37,023 nt of DNA from Streptomyces sp. MBT65. GTDB lineage: Bacteria; Actinomycetota; Actinomycetes; Streptomycetales; Streptomycetaceae. The notes under the pieces are model-generated. The model was not told where the DNA came from and ran no database searches. It saw nothing but the letters and a program-made list of their open reading frames with translations. Position numbers and translations under genes: made by a program. Location: contig NZ_JAENRY010000049.1 of assembly GCF_016612545.1 (NCBI RefSeq), positions 1-37,023 of the forward strand, written 5' to 3'. This document shows, piece after piece, positions 7,452 through 16,204 of the stretch (its first letter is position 1; each line of letters opens with the position of its first letter).

Positions 7452-8264
7452 ATGTCCGAGCCCCCGCTCCAGCACGACCGCCTCGACTACACCCCGTTGC
7501 CCAGGAGCGTCACCCTCGCCCGCCGCCGGGCGCACCGTCTCCTCACCGAGTGGGGCCACCCCGAACTCGCCGCGGACACCGCCCTGTTGGTCTCCGAGCT
7601 GGGCGGCAACGCCGTACTGCACGGCTGTCTGCGGGACCGCCTGTTCCGCGTCGAACTCACCCTCACCGAACGCGCCGTACGCATCGCGGTGTCCGACCCG
7701 AAGGGCGAGTTACGCCCGAACCTGCGCGAGGCGACCGCGGACGACATGTTCGGCCGTGGACTGCTGATCGTCAGTCGGATCGCCGACCGTTGGGGCGTGC
7801 ACGAGCTGACCGTGGGCAAGGCGGTGTGGTGCGAGCTGGACGTCGTACGGCACCACTCACACGGCCCTTTCCATGCACACCAGTTGATCCCGCTCGTCCC
7901 ACGACTCGGTGACGGCGAAGCCGAGCCGTTCGTACAGGGCGATGGCCCCGGTCCGCCAGTTCCACACCGACAGCCGCACGGCGCTCGCGCCGCTTTCCGC
8001 AGCCTGCGTGAGCGCGGCACCGAGCAGGTCGGAGGCGATGCCCCGGCCCCGGTGCGCCGGGTCCGTCCAGAGCCTCTTGATCTCCGACCGCCCGTCGACG
8101 GGAGCGGTCACCACCAGACAACCCACCGCGGTGCTCCCGCTCAGGGCGACCAGCACGACATCGTCGACGAAGGCGATCCGAGGGTCCGAGATCTCCGCGC
8201 GGTAGCGCTCCGGCAGCTCGTTCACCTCGGCGACGGGCTTCCCCTTCTCCGCCTCCGTCCGTAG
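7452..8264 (+). CDS. HATPase-fold (anti-sigma-like) ATP-binding protein with antisense C-terminal run-on
   Basis: Residues 1-133 are a serine-kinase/anti-sigma-like HATPase: LPRSVTLARRRAHRLLTEWG, an N-box-like LLVSELGGNAVLHG, VRIAVSDPKGELR and FGRGLLIVSRIADRWGVH. Such proteins partner XRE/DUF397 genes in WhiJ-type loci. ATG 7452 has GGAGG 8 nt upstream. Notably, after about residue 135 no stop occurs: the frame runs 405 bases through the codon-aligned antisense of the convergent GNAT gene and ends at TAG 8262-8264. That part (rich in P, R, G, H) does not look like a folded domain. Either the domain lost its own stop codon, or a long convergent overlap exists. The family usually ends close to residue 140. 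The asparagine of the usual N box is present in GGNAVLHG. Confidence 0.8.
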   Translation: MSEPPLQHDRLDYTPLPRSVTLARRRAHRLLTEWGHPELAADTALLVSELGGNAVLHGCLRDRLFRVELTLTERAVRIAVSDPKGELRPNLREATADDMFGRGLLIVSRIADRWGVHELTVGKAVWCELDVVRHHSHGPFHAHQLIPLVPRLGDGEAEPFVQGDGPGPPVPHRQPHGARAAFRSLRERGTEQVGGDAPAPVRRVRPEPLDLRPPVDGSGHHQTTHRGAPAQGDQHDIVDEGDPRVRDLRAVALRQLVHLGDGLPLLRLRP

Positions 8265-8357
8265 GTGGTAGGCGGCCAGCAACGCGTCCAGCCCGTCCTC
8301 GACGGAAAGGGTCCGGCCCGGCCGACGGTCGATGGAAACCTCGCGCTGATCAGTCAT
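7857..8357 (-). CDS. GNAT-family N-acetyltransferase
   Basis: The 166-residue product carries the GNAT fold: a beta strand VVLVALSGSTAVGCLVV, the acetyl-CoA loop in IKRLWTDPAHRGRGIASDLL (R/Q-x-x-G-x-G/A pattern RGRGIA), the helix LGAALTQAAESGA, and motif B YERLGFAVTESW. The substrate is unknown. It is convergent with, and fully overlapped by, the run-on end of the HATPase frame. Immediately upstream of the ATG there is a GATACT hexamer 6 nt before the start on this strand, which could be a -10 element of a leaderless transcript, but no good -35 is seen. Confidence 0.9.
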   Translation of the reverse strand: MTDQREVSIDRRPGRTLSVEDGLDALLAAYHLRTEAEKGKPVAEVNELPERYRAEISDPRIAFVDDVVLVALSGSTAVGCLVVTAPVDGRSEIKRLWTDPAHRGRGIASDLLGAALTQAAESGASAVRLSVWNWRTGAIALYERLGFAVTESWDERDQLVCMERAV

Positions 8358-8531
8358 GACGTCAGTATCTGTTGTGATCTGGCATGATCTTCCATCGAAC
8401 TGCCCTCCGTGGCACCGCGTTCGGCGAACTTCCGGTTGCCCGTCCGGCCGAACCGCCGTCCCTCATCGAGGAGAGGACCGGGCCCGAGGTGCCGGGTGTA
8501 CGCACCGTACTGACGCCCTGAACCGCCGTGG

Positions 8532-10320
8532 TCAGCCGGGCAGTTGGAGAGTGAAGACCGTCTCGGTTCCGGGGGAGCTGGTGACGCTGAGGCTGCCGCC
8601 GTGGGCCTCGGTGAACCGGCGGGCGATGGAGAGGCCGAGGCCGCTGCCGCCGGTGTGCCGGTTGCGGGACTTCTCGGCGCGCCAGAACCGGTCGAAGACA
8701 TGCGGCAGGTCCTCCGGGCCGATGCCGGAGCCGGTGTCGCTGACCTGGATCAGGACGGTGTTCCCGGTCCGGCGCGACCGCACGGTGACACTGCCGCCGG
8801 GGGGAGTGTGGCGTACGGCGTTGGACACCAGGTTGCCGACGGCCTGGCGCAGCCGCATGGGGTCCGCGTACAGCTCGGTGTCACCGTCGGTGCGGACGTC
8901 CAGGGTGATGCGCGCGCTTTGGGCCTGGCCGCCGTGGGCGGTGGCGACGTGGTGCAGGAGGTCGCCCGCGTCCAGGAGTTCACGGTGCAGCTGGAGCGTG
9001 CCGGCCTCGGCCGCCGCCAGGTCCCGGAGGTCGTCGATGATGTGCTGGAGCAGCAGGGTCTCCTCCAGCAGCACCGAGGTCACGTCGTCGTCCGGGGTGA
9101 GCACACCGTCCTGGGTGGCTTCCAGCCAGCTGCGGATGGTGCTGAGCGGTGTCCGCAGTTCGTGGGCTATGTCGCTGACCATGGCCTTGCGCTGCGCTTC
9201 GGTGCGTTCCCGGTGCTCGGAGAGGTCGTTGAAGGCGGCGGTGAGACGGCCGATCTCGTCGCCGGTGGTCACCGGGACGCGGAGCTGCGGGCGGCCCGGG
9301 TTCCGTACGGCGCTGGTGAGCGCGCGCAGCGGTCTGACCAGGCGGACGCCTATCACCACGGTCACGGTCATGGTGAGCACGAGGACGAGGGCGACGACCC
9401 CGATGATGCGGATGGTGTTGGCCTGCGACAGGTCGAAGCCCGGAACCGCCGATCCGGCCGGTTCACTGACGAACAGCTGTGCAGCCGGGGCGACGTAGGC
9501 GGCGAGCTGTTCCCGGCGGCTGGAGTTGACACAGTTCCGCGCGGCCGGGGTGTCGGCGTCGCCCGGCTTGGGGGAGAGCGTGAGGTCGAGTACCACGGCG
9601 GGCCGGCTCTGATGTGCCAGGCAGGTCCTGATCAGCTTGTTGAGGCTGTCGAGAGCCTTCAGCTCGCCCGGTGTCGCGAGTGCGAGCTGGAGGATGGATT
9701 CGCACTTGACCAGGGCGTAGGCCTCCTTGGCGCCGTCGTCGGTCTCTACGCTGGGGTGACCGCTGAGCGAGACGGAGACCTTGGCGGGGAAGCCGTACTT
9801 GCGGACACAGTCCCTGAGCGTGTTCGCGTTCCTGAGGAGATCCTGGCGCTGTGCGGCGGAAAGCCGGAACGGGCCGAGGACACGGGGGTCGATACGGTCG
9901 GCGCCTGCGTCGGGGAACAGCGCGGGGTCGACCTGGAGCGGGTCGATGACCGCGAACGCATGGTCGGGCAGCGGCGATGTGCCGGGCGCGGAGTCCGCGA
10001 TCGTCCGGCGGCCGTGGTCCTGGGCGGTGAGGGCGATACGCCGGTTGGTCCGGTCGGCGAGGTGACGGATCGTCCCGGCGACTCCGTCCCAACTCGGGTG
10101 GACGGCGGCGTAGTCGGTGAGCACCTTGTAGATGTCCGTGTCGTCGGAGAGGACCTGCCCCTGCTCCTGGCGGATCGCGCTGGTGGTGGTCCGTACCGCG
10201 AGCCAGGCGGTGGCGGTGATCGCGCAGAGGGCGATGAGGAGCGAGGAAGCCAGCAGCCTGACCAGCAGACTCCTGCGCAGCGGCACCCTGGTCTCGGGGG
10301 TCTCGGCGTGCACCGCGGGC

Positions 10321-10331
<11 letters not shown>
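8532..10331 (-). CDS. Two-component sensor histidine kinase with a four-cysteine ectodomain
   Basis: The 599-residue product has TM1 (about 21-46), a large extracytoplasmic region (47-305), TM2 (306-332), HAMP (about 331-375), HisKA with the phospho-acceptor His390 in SDIAHELRTPLS, and HATPase_c with N box NLVSNAVRHTP, G1 DTGSGIG and G2 GGSGLGLSIARRF. The ectodomain has exactly four cysteines (175, 210, 237, 267) in LRDCVRKYGFP, ALVKCESIL, LIRTCLAHQ and ARNCVNSS. The first three resemble the cysteine motifs of the two lipoproteins encoded nearby (11133 and 15682), with similar spacing. The gene starts 11 nt inside the end of the response regulator gene, so the two form a coupled pair. I infer that it senses an extracytoplasmic cue linked to the efflux genes next door. 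Confidence 0.95.
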
Positions 10332-11052
<721 letters not shown>

Positions 11053-11083
11053 GCTGCCGACCATAGGGCGGGGCGCTGCGATG

Positions 11084-11124
11084 CAGACAGGTTTTTGATG
11101 GCAGCCTGACAGGACCCTCATATC
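11084..11124 (+). promoter_or_regulatory. Response-regulator-type direct repeats and promoter of the lipoprotein/efflux operon
   Basis: CAGACAGG (11084-11091) and CTGACAGG (11106-11113) are direct repeats with exactly 22 bp between starts, two helical turns, the arrangement expected for OmpR/PhoB-type regulators; the middle position (+11) holds TTGATGGC. TTGATG (11095-11100) and CATATC (11119-11124) with an 18-nt spacer could be the -35 and -10. The first ATG (11133) is only 9 nt past the -10, so the transcript may be leaderless or nearly so. The same arrangement recurs upstream of the second lipoprotein gene (15703-15743). Regulator binding is inference. Confidence 0.7.
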
Positions 11125-11132
11125 GCTCGGCC

Positions 11133-11861
11133 ATGGTGGCCGCCATGCCGAACATCAATGACCGGCCAGGCGTTGGTGCTGTGGCCGCAGAGGTGTCCCG
11201 GGTCCGTCCGGTAGCCGGTTCGTCCTCCATCGCCGCCGGACGGCGCGGCCGAAGGCCGCGCAACCCCGCGAACCGATGCGGCCACAGCACCGGGTCCCGA
11301 TCCGTCGCGTTGGCCGCCCTCGGGGTGGTGGCGATGTCCGCGCTCACCGCGTGCGGTGGCGGATCCTCCGGTGCGGGCAAGGCCGGTGACACCGACGTGG
11401 CCTCGATCTCCCGCCCGGCCGCGAGCGCCGGATCGGCCGGGCCGAGCGCCGACCCCGACTCCGGCCGCCCCCAACTGCGCCTGGACGGCAGCGAGGAGGA
11501 ACACCGGAAGCTCAACAACGCCTGGGTGTCCTGCCTTCGGGACCACGGAGTGAAGACGTACACGAAAGGCTCGGCGGGCGCCGAATGGATCTTCCCGGGC
11601 GTGAACGCTTCGGACTTTCCCGCAGCGGCGAAGGTCTGCGCCTCGAAGCAACCGCTTCAGCCTGTGGAGACGGACCCGAAGAAGAACCCGCACTACGCGG
11701 ATGACTTCCGCGAATGGATCAGGTGCATGAACTCCAAGGGGCTCAAGGTTGTCGGGCTGCCCGACAACGCGGGCTGGAACTACGCCTCCACCGACCAGCC
11801 GGCCAATTCGGATGAGATCGAGAGCAGTTGCCGGCTGGAGGCCTTCAGTGCGAAGAAGTGA
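11133..11861 (+). CDS. Lipoprotein with a four-cysteine domain resembling the sensor ectodomain
   Basis: The 242-residue product has a lipobox LTAC (Cys74) after the hydrophobic stretch VALAALGVVAMSA, then a Gly/Ser/Ala-rich linker and a domain with four further cysteines at 134 (WVSCLRDHGV), 169 (AKVCASKQP), 198 (WIRCMNSKGL) and 233 (ESSCRLEAF). The N-terminal extension before the signal peptide is unusually long (about 55 residues) when the ATG at 11133 is used, but no in-frame start with a ribosome binding site lies closer; ATG 11145 is an alternative. It is a clear paralog of the lipoprotein at 15095-15682. Its end overlaps the adaptor gene by 14 nt, making it the first gene of a four-gene efflux operon. 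I infer an outer-leaflet lipoprotein linked to ligand sensing or capture. Confidence 0.88.
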   Translation: MVAAMPNINDRPGVGAVAAEVSRVRPVAGSSSIAAGRRGRRPRNPANRCGHSTGSRSVALAALGVVAMSALTACGGGSSGAGKAGDTDVASISRPAASAGSAGPSADPDSGRPQLRLDGSEEEHRKLNNAWVSCLRDHGVKTYTKGSAGAEWIFPGVNASDFPAAAKVCASKQPLQPVETDPKKNPHYADDFREWIRCMNSKGLKVVGLPDNAGWNYASTDQPANSDEIESSCRLEAFSAKK

Positions 11862-13095
11862 GCACGCTCAGGCCGACGAGCCGCCCGGCGGCGCGGCGCC
11901 GGGGAAAGCGCGGAAACGGGTCGTCATCGCGATGGCCGCACTGCTCACGGCAGGCGTGGTGGGGGCCAGCCTGGCCGGGGTGAGGAGTGGTGGGAAGCCG
12001 TCGGGCGCCGCGGCGAGCGATGCGCCCCGGGTGAACACCGTCACGGTGGTCAGGACCGACCTGTCCAGCACCCTTTCGCTGAACGGAACCCTGGGCTACG
12101 GCAGGACCGTATCGGTGAAGGGCGGCAAGGACGGCGTGATCACCCAGCTGCCGGCGGTGGGGACCAAGGTGTCCAGGGGCAGGTCCCTGTACCGGCTGGA
12201 CGATCGTCCGGTGCCGGTGTTCTACGGGACCACACCGCTGTTCCGCCCCCTGGACACCAGAGGTCTCATGGGCAGGGACGTCAAGGTGGTCGCGGACAAC
12301 CTCAGGGCGCTCGGCTACGACATCGGCGCCCAGCCGGCGTCGGGCAGTTGGGTCATGCAGCGGCCGGAGCCGACCGGCGCCGAGAGTGCCTCGCCGTCCG
12401 AGTCGCCCGCGCCGTCCGCGCCGCCGGTACCGTCCCCGTCGCCGTCCTACGTCCGGGTCAAGCCCGGCGAGGGGGTGCTCACCGCCTCCCTGATCGCGGC
12501 GGTCGGGCGGTGGCAGACCCAGGTCGGTATGCCCTCCACCGGGGTCCTCGGCGCCGGCGACGTGGCGGTGCTGCCGGGCGAGGTACGGGTCGGTGCCGTA
12601 CAGGCGCAGCCCGGCGACCCGGCCACCGGAACGCTGATGTCGGTCACCGGCACCGCCAAGTCGGTGTCGGTGCCGGTGGATGCGACCGATGTCGACTCGA
12701 TCCAGCAGGGCGACAAGGCGACCGTGACGCTGCCCGACAACTCCGAGGCCCATGGCACCGTCTCCGCCATCAGCACGGATGCCCAGGCCTCCGACCAGGC
12801 AGGCGGTGACTCCGGCGGCACACCGCAGCTGGTGGTGACCGTCTCGCTGGACGGCACGGCGGCGCTGAGCCGCCTCAACTCCGCACCCGTACAAGTGCAG
12901 TTCACCGGGCAGACCAAGAAGGGCGTACTGGCCGTGCCGGTCGGCGCGCTGCTCGCGCTGAGCGGCGGCGGTTACGCGCTCCAGCTCCCCGGCGGCCGTC
13001 TGCTGGCCGTCGAGACGGGGATGTTCGCCAAGGGACTGGTGGAAGTGAGCGGCACCGGCATCACCGCGGGCACCAAGGTGGCCACGGCCTCATGA
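11848..13095 (+). CDS. Membrane-fusion (HlyD/RND adaptor-like) protein with peptidoglycan-binding-like insert
   Basis: The 415-residue product starts at a GTG with GGAGG 6 nt upstream, inside the last codons of the lipoprotein gene. TM helix about 25-45, then a beta-barrel/lipoyl-like half ([39 protein letters not shown]), a peptidoglycan-binding-like region split by a Ser/Pro linker ([16 protein letters not shown] at 145-160; [19 protein letters not shown] then [19 protein letters not shown] at 211-249), and a C-terminal barrel with VPVGALLAL. This domain order is common in actinobacterial adaptors placed before MacB-type ABC genes. It probably links the permease to the cell wall. The linker residues 175-200 are almost only S, P, A and E. 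Confidence 0.9.
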   Translation: MRRSEHAQADEPPGGAAPGKARKRVVIAMAALLTAGVVGASLAGVRSGGKPSGAAASDAPRVNTVTVVRTDLSSTLSLNGTLGYGRTVSVKGGKDGVITQLPAVGTKVSRGRSLYRLDDRPVPVFYGTTPLFRPLDTRGLMGRDVKVVADNLRALGYDIGAQPASGSWVMQRPEPTGAESASPSESPAPSAPPVPSPSPSYVRVKPGEGVLTASLIAAVGRWQTQVGMPSTGVLGAGDVAVLPGEVRVGAVQAQPGDPATGTLMSVTGTAKSVSVPVDATDVDSIQQGDKATVTLPDNSEAHGTVSAISTDAQASDQAGGDSGGTPQLVVTVSLDGTAALSRLNSAPVQVQFTGQTKKGVLAVPVGALLALSGGGYALQLPGGRLLAVETGMFAKGLVEVSGTGITAGTKVATAS

Positions 13096-13784
13096 CCGAC
13101 CGCACACGTCCCGTACTCACCGTCCGCAACGCGAGCATGGCGTATCCCGGCGGGGTCAACGCGCTGGACGATGTCTCACTGGCCATCGAGACCGGTGAAC
13201 TGCTGGCCATCGTCGGACCTTCCGGGTCCGGCAAGTCCACTCTGCTGAACATCATGGGCACCCTGGACCGGCCGACGAGCGGCACCGTGGAGATCGGCGG
13301 CCGGGACGTCTCCTCGCTCTCCGACCGGCGGCTCTCCGCGCTGCGTGGCCGCTGGCTCGGCTTCGTCTTCCAGCAGTTCCATCTCACCGAGGGGCTGACC
13401 GCGGCCGAGAACGTCGCCACCGGTCTGCTCTACGCGGGTGTGCCGCGCGGCCGGCGCCGTCCGCTGGCGCTGGAGGCGCTGGCCCGGGTCGGCCTGGGCC
13501 AGCGGGCCGGACACCTCTCGCACCAGCTGTCCGGCGGTGAACGCCAGCGCGTCGCCATCGCCCGGGCCCTGGTCAACAACCCCGCGCTGGTGCTCGCCGA
13601 CGAGCCCACCGGCGCGCTGGACACCGCCAACGGACGGGCCGTCCTCGAACTGCTGACCGAGCTGAACGACGAGGGCACCACCATCGCGATCATCACCCAC
13701 GACCGGGACATCGCCGAGCGGCTGCCCCGCCGGGTGGAGATCCTCGACGGGCGCCTCGTCGCCGACACGTATGAGGGGTCATGA
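13092..13784 (+). CDS. ABC transporter ATP-binding protein (MacB/LolD type)
   Basis: The 230-residue product is a single nucleotide-binding domain: Walker [10 protein letters not shown] (42-50), Q-loop [17 protein letters not shown], signature [15 protein letters not shown], Walker [13 protein letters not shown], and H-loop [12 protein letters not shown]. The phrases [12 protein letters not shown] and FQQFHL are typical of the MacB/LolD/FtsE-like family, which works with mechanotransmission permeases rather than pumping across the membrane in the usual way. Its ATG overlaps the adaptor's stop by 4 nt (ATGA), and its stop overlaps the permease start in the same way, so stoichiometric translation is expected. 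Confidence 0.96.
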   Translation: MTDRTRPVLTVRNASMAYPGGVNALDDVSLAIETGELLAIVGPSGSGKSTLLNIMGTLDRPTSGTVEIGGRDVSSLSDRRLSALRGRWLGFVFQQFHLTEGLTAAENVATGLLYAGVPRGRRRPLALEALARVGLGQRAGHLSHQLSGGERQRVAIARALVNNPALVLADEPTGALDTANGRAVLELLTELNDEGTTIAIITHDRDIAERLPRRVEILDGRLVADTYEGS

Positions 13785-15001
13785 ACACCACCGTCACCGA
13801 GGCGAACAGCAGGCCGGTACGGCTGGCCCCGCTGGATCTTCTGGGGCTGGGTCTGCTCGGCATCCGTACCCGGAAGATGCGGGCCGCGCTGTCGGCCCTC
13901 GGCATCTCGATCGGCATCGCCACCATGATCGTCGTCACCGGGATCCCGGCCTCCAGCCAGAAGGCGCTGCTGAACGAGCTCTCGGCGATGGGCACCAACA
14001 TGCTCCAGGCGCAGCCGGTCCCCAATCCGAACTCACCGGTGCTGCTCCCGCCGGAATCGGTGGACATGGTCCGCCGTATCGGTCCGGTCACCATGGCCAG
14101 TGCCGTCGCCAACACCCATGCCACCGTGCACCGTTCGGACCGTGTCGACCCCAGCGACTACGCCGGACTCACCATCCTGGCCAGCAAGGTCGACCTGCTC
14201 CCGGCCATCAACGCCGAGGTGCGGTCGGGCCGCTTCCTCAACGCCGCCACCGAGAGGTTCCCCACCGCGGTGCTCGGTTCGGTCGCCGCCGCCCGGCTCG
14301 GCTTCGCGAAGCTGAACGACCGGGGACCCGCCCCGCAGATCTACATCAACGACCGTTGGTTCACGGTCATCGGCATCCTTGCCCGGACCCCGCTCTCCCC
14401 CGACATCGACCGCTCGGTACTCGTCGGATGGGACGCCGCCCGCACCCAGTTGAAGTTCGACGGACACCCCACGGTGATCTACATCAAGGCCAGGGAATCC
14501 GCCATGGAGGCGGTCCCGGGCGTGCTGCCCGCCACGGTCTACCCGGAACTGCCCGGCATGGTCCAGATCAGCCGCCCGTCCGACGCGCTGGCCGCGAAGC
14601 GCGCCACCCAGACGACCTTCTCCGCCCTCTTCCTGGGACTCGCCGGAGTCGCGCTGCTGGTCGGCGGTATCGGAGTGGCCAACACCATGGTCATCTCGGT
14701 CCTCGAACGCCGCCGTGAGATCGGCCTGCGCCGCGCGCTGGGCGCCAACCGGGGCCAGATCCGCGGTCAGTTCCTCACGGAGTCCGTCGTACTGTCCGCG
14801 CTCGGCGGCGTGGCCGGTACGGTCCTCGGCGTCCTGGCCACCGTCGGCTACGCCACCTACCAGCACTGGCCGCCGGTCGTCCCGCTCACCTCGGTGGCGG
14901 AAGGGTTCGGTGGCGCCGTACTCGTCGGCATGATCGCCGGTGTCTACCCGTCCATCAGGGCCGCCCGCCTCACCCCCACCGAGGCCCTCGCGTCAGCATG
15001 A
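13781..15001 (+). CDS. MacB/FtsX-type ABC transporter permease
   Basis: The 406-residue product has the MacB layout: TM1 near residues 38-58 ([19 protein letters not shown]), a large extracytoplasmic MacB_PCD-like domain (about 60-275), and a C-terminal FtsX domain with three TM helices and the hallmark [20 protein letters not shown] followed by [10 protein letters not shown]. It overlaps the ATPase gene by 4 nt. With the upstream lipoprotein, adaptor and ATPase it makes a likely mechanotransmission efflux complex. The substrate is unknown; antimicrobial peptides or envelope lipids are usual for this class. The stop codon overlaps the first unit of a 9-bp tandem repeat. Confidence 0.95.
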   Translation: MNTTVTEANSRPVRLAPLDLLGLGLLGIRTRKMRAALSALGISIGIATMIVVTGIPASSQKALLNELSAMGTNMLQAQPVPNPNSPVLLPPESVDMVRRIGPVTMASAVANTHATVHRSDRVDPSDYAGLTILASKVDLLPAINAEVRSGRFLNAATERFPTAVLGSVAAARLGFAKLNDRGPAPQIYINDRWFTVIGILARTPLSPDIDRSVLVGWDAARTQLKFDGHPTVIYIKARESAMEAVPGVLPATVYPELPGMVQISRPSDALAAKRATQTTFSALFLGLAGVALLVGGIGVANTMVISVLERRREIGLRRALGANRGQIRGQFLTESVVLSALGGVAGTVLGVLATVGYATYQHWPPVVPLTSVAEGFGGAVLVGMIAGVYPSIRAARLTPTEALASA

Positions 15002-15051
15002 ACGACATGAACGACATGAACGACATGAACGACATGAACGACATGAACGAA
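14998..15051 (+). repeat. Six tandem copies of a 9-bp unit at the permease 3' end
   Basis: ATGAACGAC is repeated five times perfectly from 14998 to 15042, and a sixth copy (15043-15051) ends in A instead of C. The first unit provides the permease stop (TGA at 14999-15001). Each unit begins with ATG in one frame, giving a short frame of repeated Met-Asn-Asp that runs on to a stop near 15145 through the terminator; I do not regard it as a gene. The array probably arose by replication slippage. Confidence 0.95.
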
Positions 15052-15084
15052 GGGCGTTGGGCCGTTGGACGGCCCAACGCCCTT
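15050..15084. terminator. Bidirectional terminator hairpin between convergent efflux operon and lipoprotein gene
   Basis: A 14-bp perfect stem, AAGGGCGTTGGGCC (15050-15063) with GGCCCAACGCCCTT (15071-15084), encloses a 7-nt loop. There is no long T tract, which is usual in Streptomyces. It sits between the permease stop (15001) and the stop of the minus-strand lipoprotein gene (15095). Confidence 0.85.
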
Positions 15085-15094
15085 GCGTACACGC

Positions 15095-15682
15095 CTACTT
15101 CTTCTGGAAGGCCTTCACCTGGCAGGCGGTTTCGATCTCATTGAAGTGCGGAGGATTCGGCTGGCTCTGGTCGAACGAGTAATCGGAGCCGCCGACCATG
15201 GTGGCCCTGACGCCGTGGGCGTTCAGGCACTTCACCATGACCCGCAGGTCGTCGGAGTAGTCCGGATTCTTGGCCGGGTCCAGCTCCGGCGGCGTAATCG
15301 GCTGCTTCGACGCACAAGCCTTCGCTCCGGCCTTCTCGGCCGAGGTGCTCGGCGCCCCCTTCAGCGGGCCGCCCTTCGCCCTCAAGCAGGCGTACCAGCT
15401 GTCCCACATCCGGTTGGTCTCCTCGGTGGAGCTGTCCAGCCGGATGACGGGGCGGCCGGCGTCGGGGTCCGTTGTCCGCGTCGGTGTCCCGACTGCCTTG
15501 CTCGGGCTCGCGATCGAGGCGACATCGCTGTCGCCGGCACTGCTTCTGTCACTCCCGCTGCCCGAGCCGCCGCCACCGCACGCGGTGAGGACGACAAGGC
15601 CCGTTGCGCCGATGGCGGTGAACAGGGCTGCCCGCGCGGAGCGGCCCGGAACCGGCCGGCTGCGATGAGAGGGGTTCGTCAT
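15095..15682 (-). CDS. Second four-cysteine lipoprotein, paralog of the one at 11133
   Basis: The 195-residue product has a normal lipoprotein signal (RSARAALFTAIGATGLVVLTAC, lipobox Cys35 in LTAC), a G/S-rich linker and four cysteines at 99 (WYACLRAKGG), 123 (AKACASKQP), 152 (MVKCLNAHGV) and 187 (ETACQVKAF). The last three are spaced 29 and 35 residues apart, exactly as in the paralog; shared text includes DVASI, DPD.GRP, CASKQP and a final F-x-KK. ATG 15682 is used here; a GTG at 15691, conserved in the paralog's upstream sequence, may be the real leaderless start. Its promoter copies that of the efflux operon, so both lipoproteins are probably controlled by the same response regulator, although this one stands alone on the other strand. 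Confidence 0.88.
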   Translation of the reverse strand: MTNPSHRSRPVPGRSARAALFTAIGATGLVVLTACGGGGSGSGSDRSSAGDSDVASIASPSKAVGTPTRTTDPDAGRPVIRLDSSTEETNRMWDSWYACLRAKGGPLKGAPSTSAEKAGAKACASKQPITPPELDPAKNPDYSDDLRVMVKCLNAHGVRATMVGGSDYSFDQSQPNPPHFNEIETACQVKAFQKK

Positions 15683-15702
15683 GGCGGCCACTGTGGCCAA
15701 GC

Positions 15703-15743
15703 GATATGAGGATCCTGTCAGATTGTTGACAAGGGCCTGTCTG
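15703..15743 (-). promoter_or_regulatory. Copy of the response-regulator-type direct repeats and promoter
   Basis: On the minus strand CAGACAGG (15743-15736) and CTGACAGG (15721-15714) are again exactly 22 bp apart, with TTGTCAAC at the middle position, and are followed by GGATCCTCATATCGCTTGG, which differs from the 11112-11130 copy only at two positions. CATATC (15708-15703) would be the -10 and TTGTCA the -35, 18 nt apart. The sequence before and between the repeats differs more from the other copy, so the conservation marks functional elements. Confidence 0.7.
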
Positions 15744-15844
15744 AAACCGGCCGGGCAGACCCAGCCCCAGAAGATCCAGCGTAGCCAGGGCGACCGATAA
15801 TCTGACGCCTGACGACGGGTCAACGAAAGCTACGGAGGGGCTCT

Positions 15845-16204
15845 ATGGGGTCAGGCGCCGGATTCATAGTCGTCCCGCTGTTCTTCGGCAGCGGGGAATT
15901 CCCCTCGCATCTCTGTGTCGAAGAATTCTTCGAAGTGGCCGTCTTCACCTCCATTGTTCGAGCGATCGCCGAAACCGCAGGCCTGCTGGAGCGACCACGC
16001 AACGCGTGGCGGAAGCGGCACACGGCACCGGTGCGTCAAGGTGCGTTCACCGTATTGCGGAGCCGCGCGAACGACGTGTCCAGTCCGTTCTTCAGCAGCC
16101 GGGCCACCGGGCGCTCCACCAGACGATGGACCAGCCAACTCAGCACCAGGAAACCGGAGATCACCGAGACCACCAGGAGCCGGGGGTCCATGGTGTCGCG
16201 GTAG
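15845..16204 (+). CDS. Doubtful small ORF with strong ribosome binding site; otherwise empty 15744-16035
   Basis: The stretch from the lipoprotein promoter to the acyltransferase stop (about 290 bp) holds no other candidate. An ATG at 15845 has GGAGGGG 4 nt upstream and opens a 119-residue frame. The first 50 residues (GAGFIVVPLFFGSGEF, then VEEFFEVAVFTSIVRAIAE) read like a protein, but the rest is antisense to the acyltransferase 3' end and does not. It could be a short truncated gene or chance. No family is recognised. Confidence 0.2.
   Translation: MGSGAGFIVVPLFFGSGEFPSHLCVEEFFEVAVFTSIVRAIAETAGLLERPRNAWRKRHTAPVRQGAFTVLRSRANDVSSPFFSSRATGRSTRRWTSQLSTRKPEITETTRSRGSMVSR

Noticed and set aside
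8354..8701. Minus-strand frame between the kinase and acetyltransferase genes
   Set aside because: It overlaps the kinase 3' end in another frame and is A/S/P-rich; the 170-bp gap shows no gene.
14998..15145. A real gene encoding a Met-Asn-Asp repeat peptide
   Set aside because: The frame is created by the 9-bp array and runs straight through the terminator hairpin; no other support.
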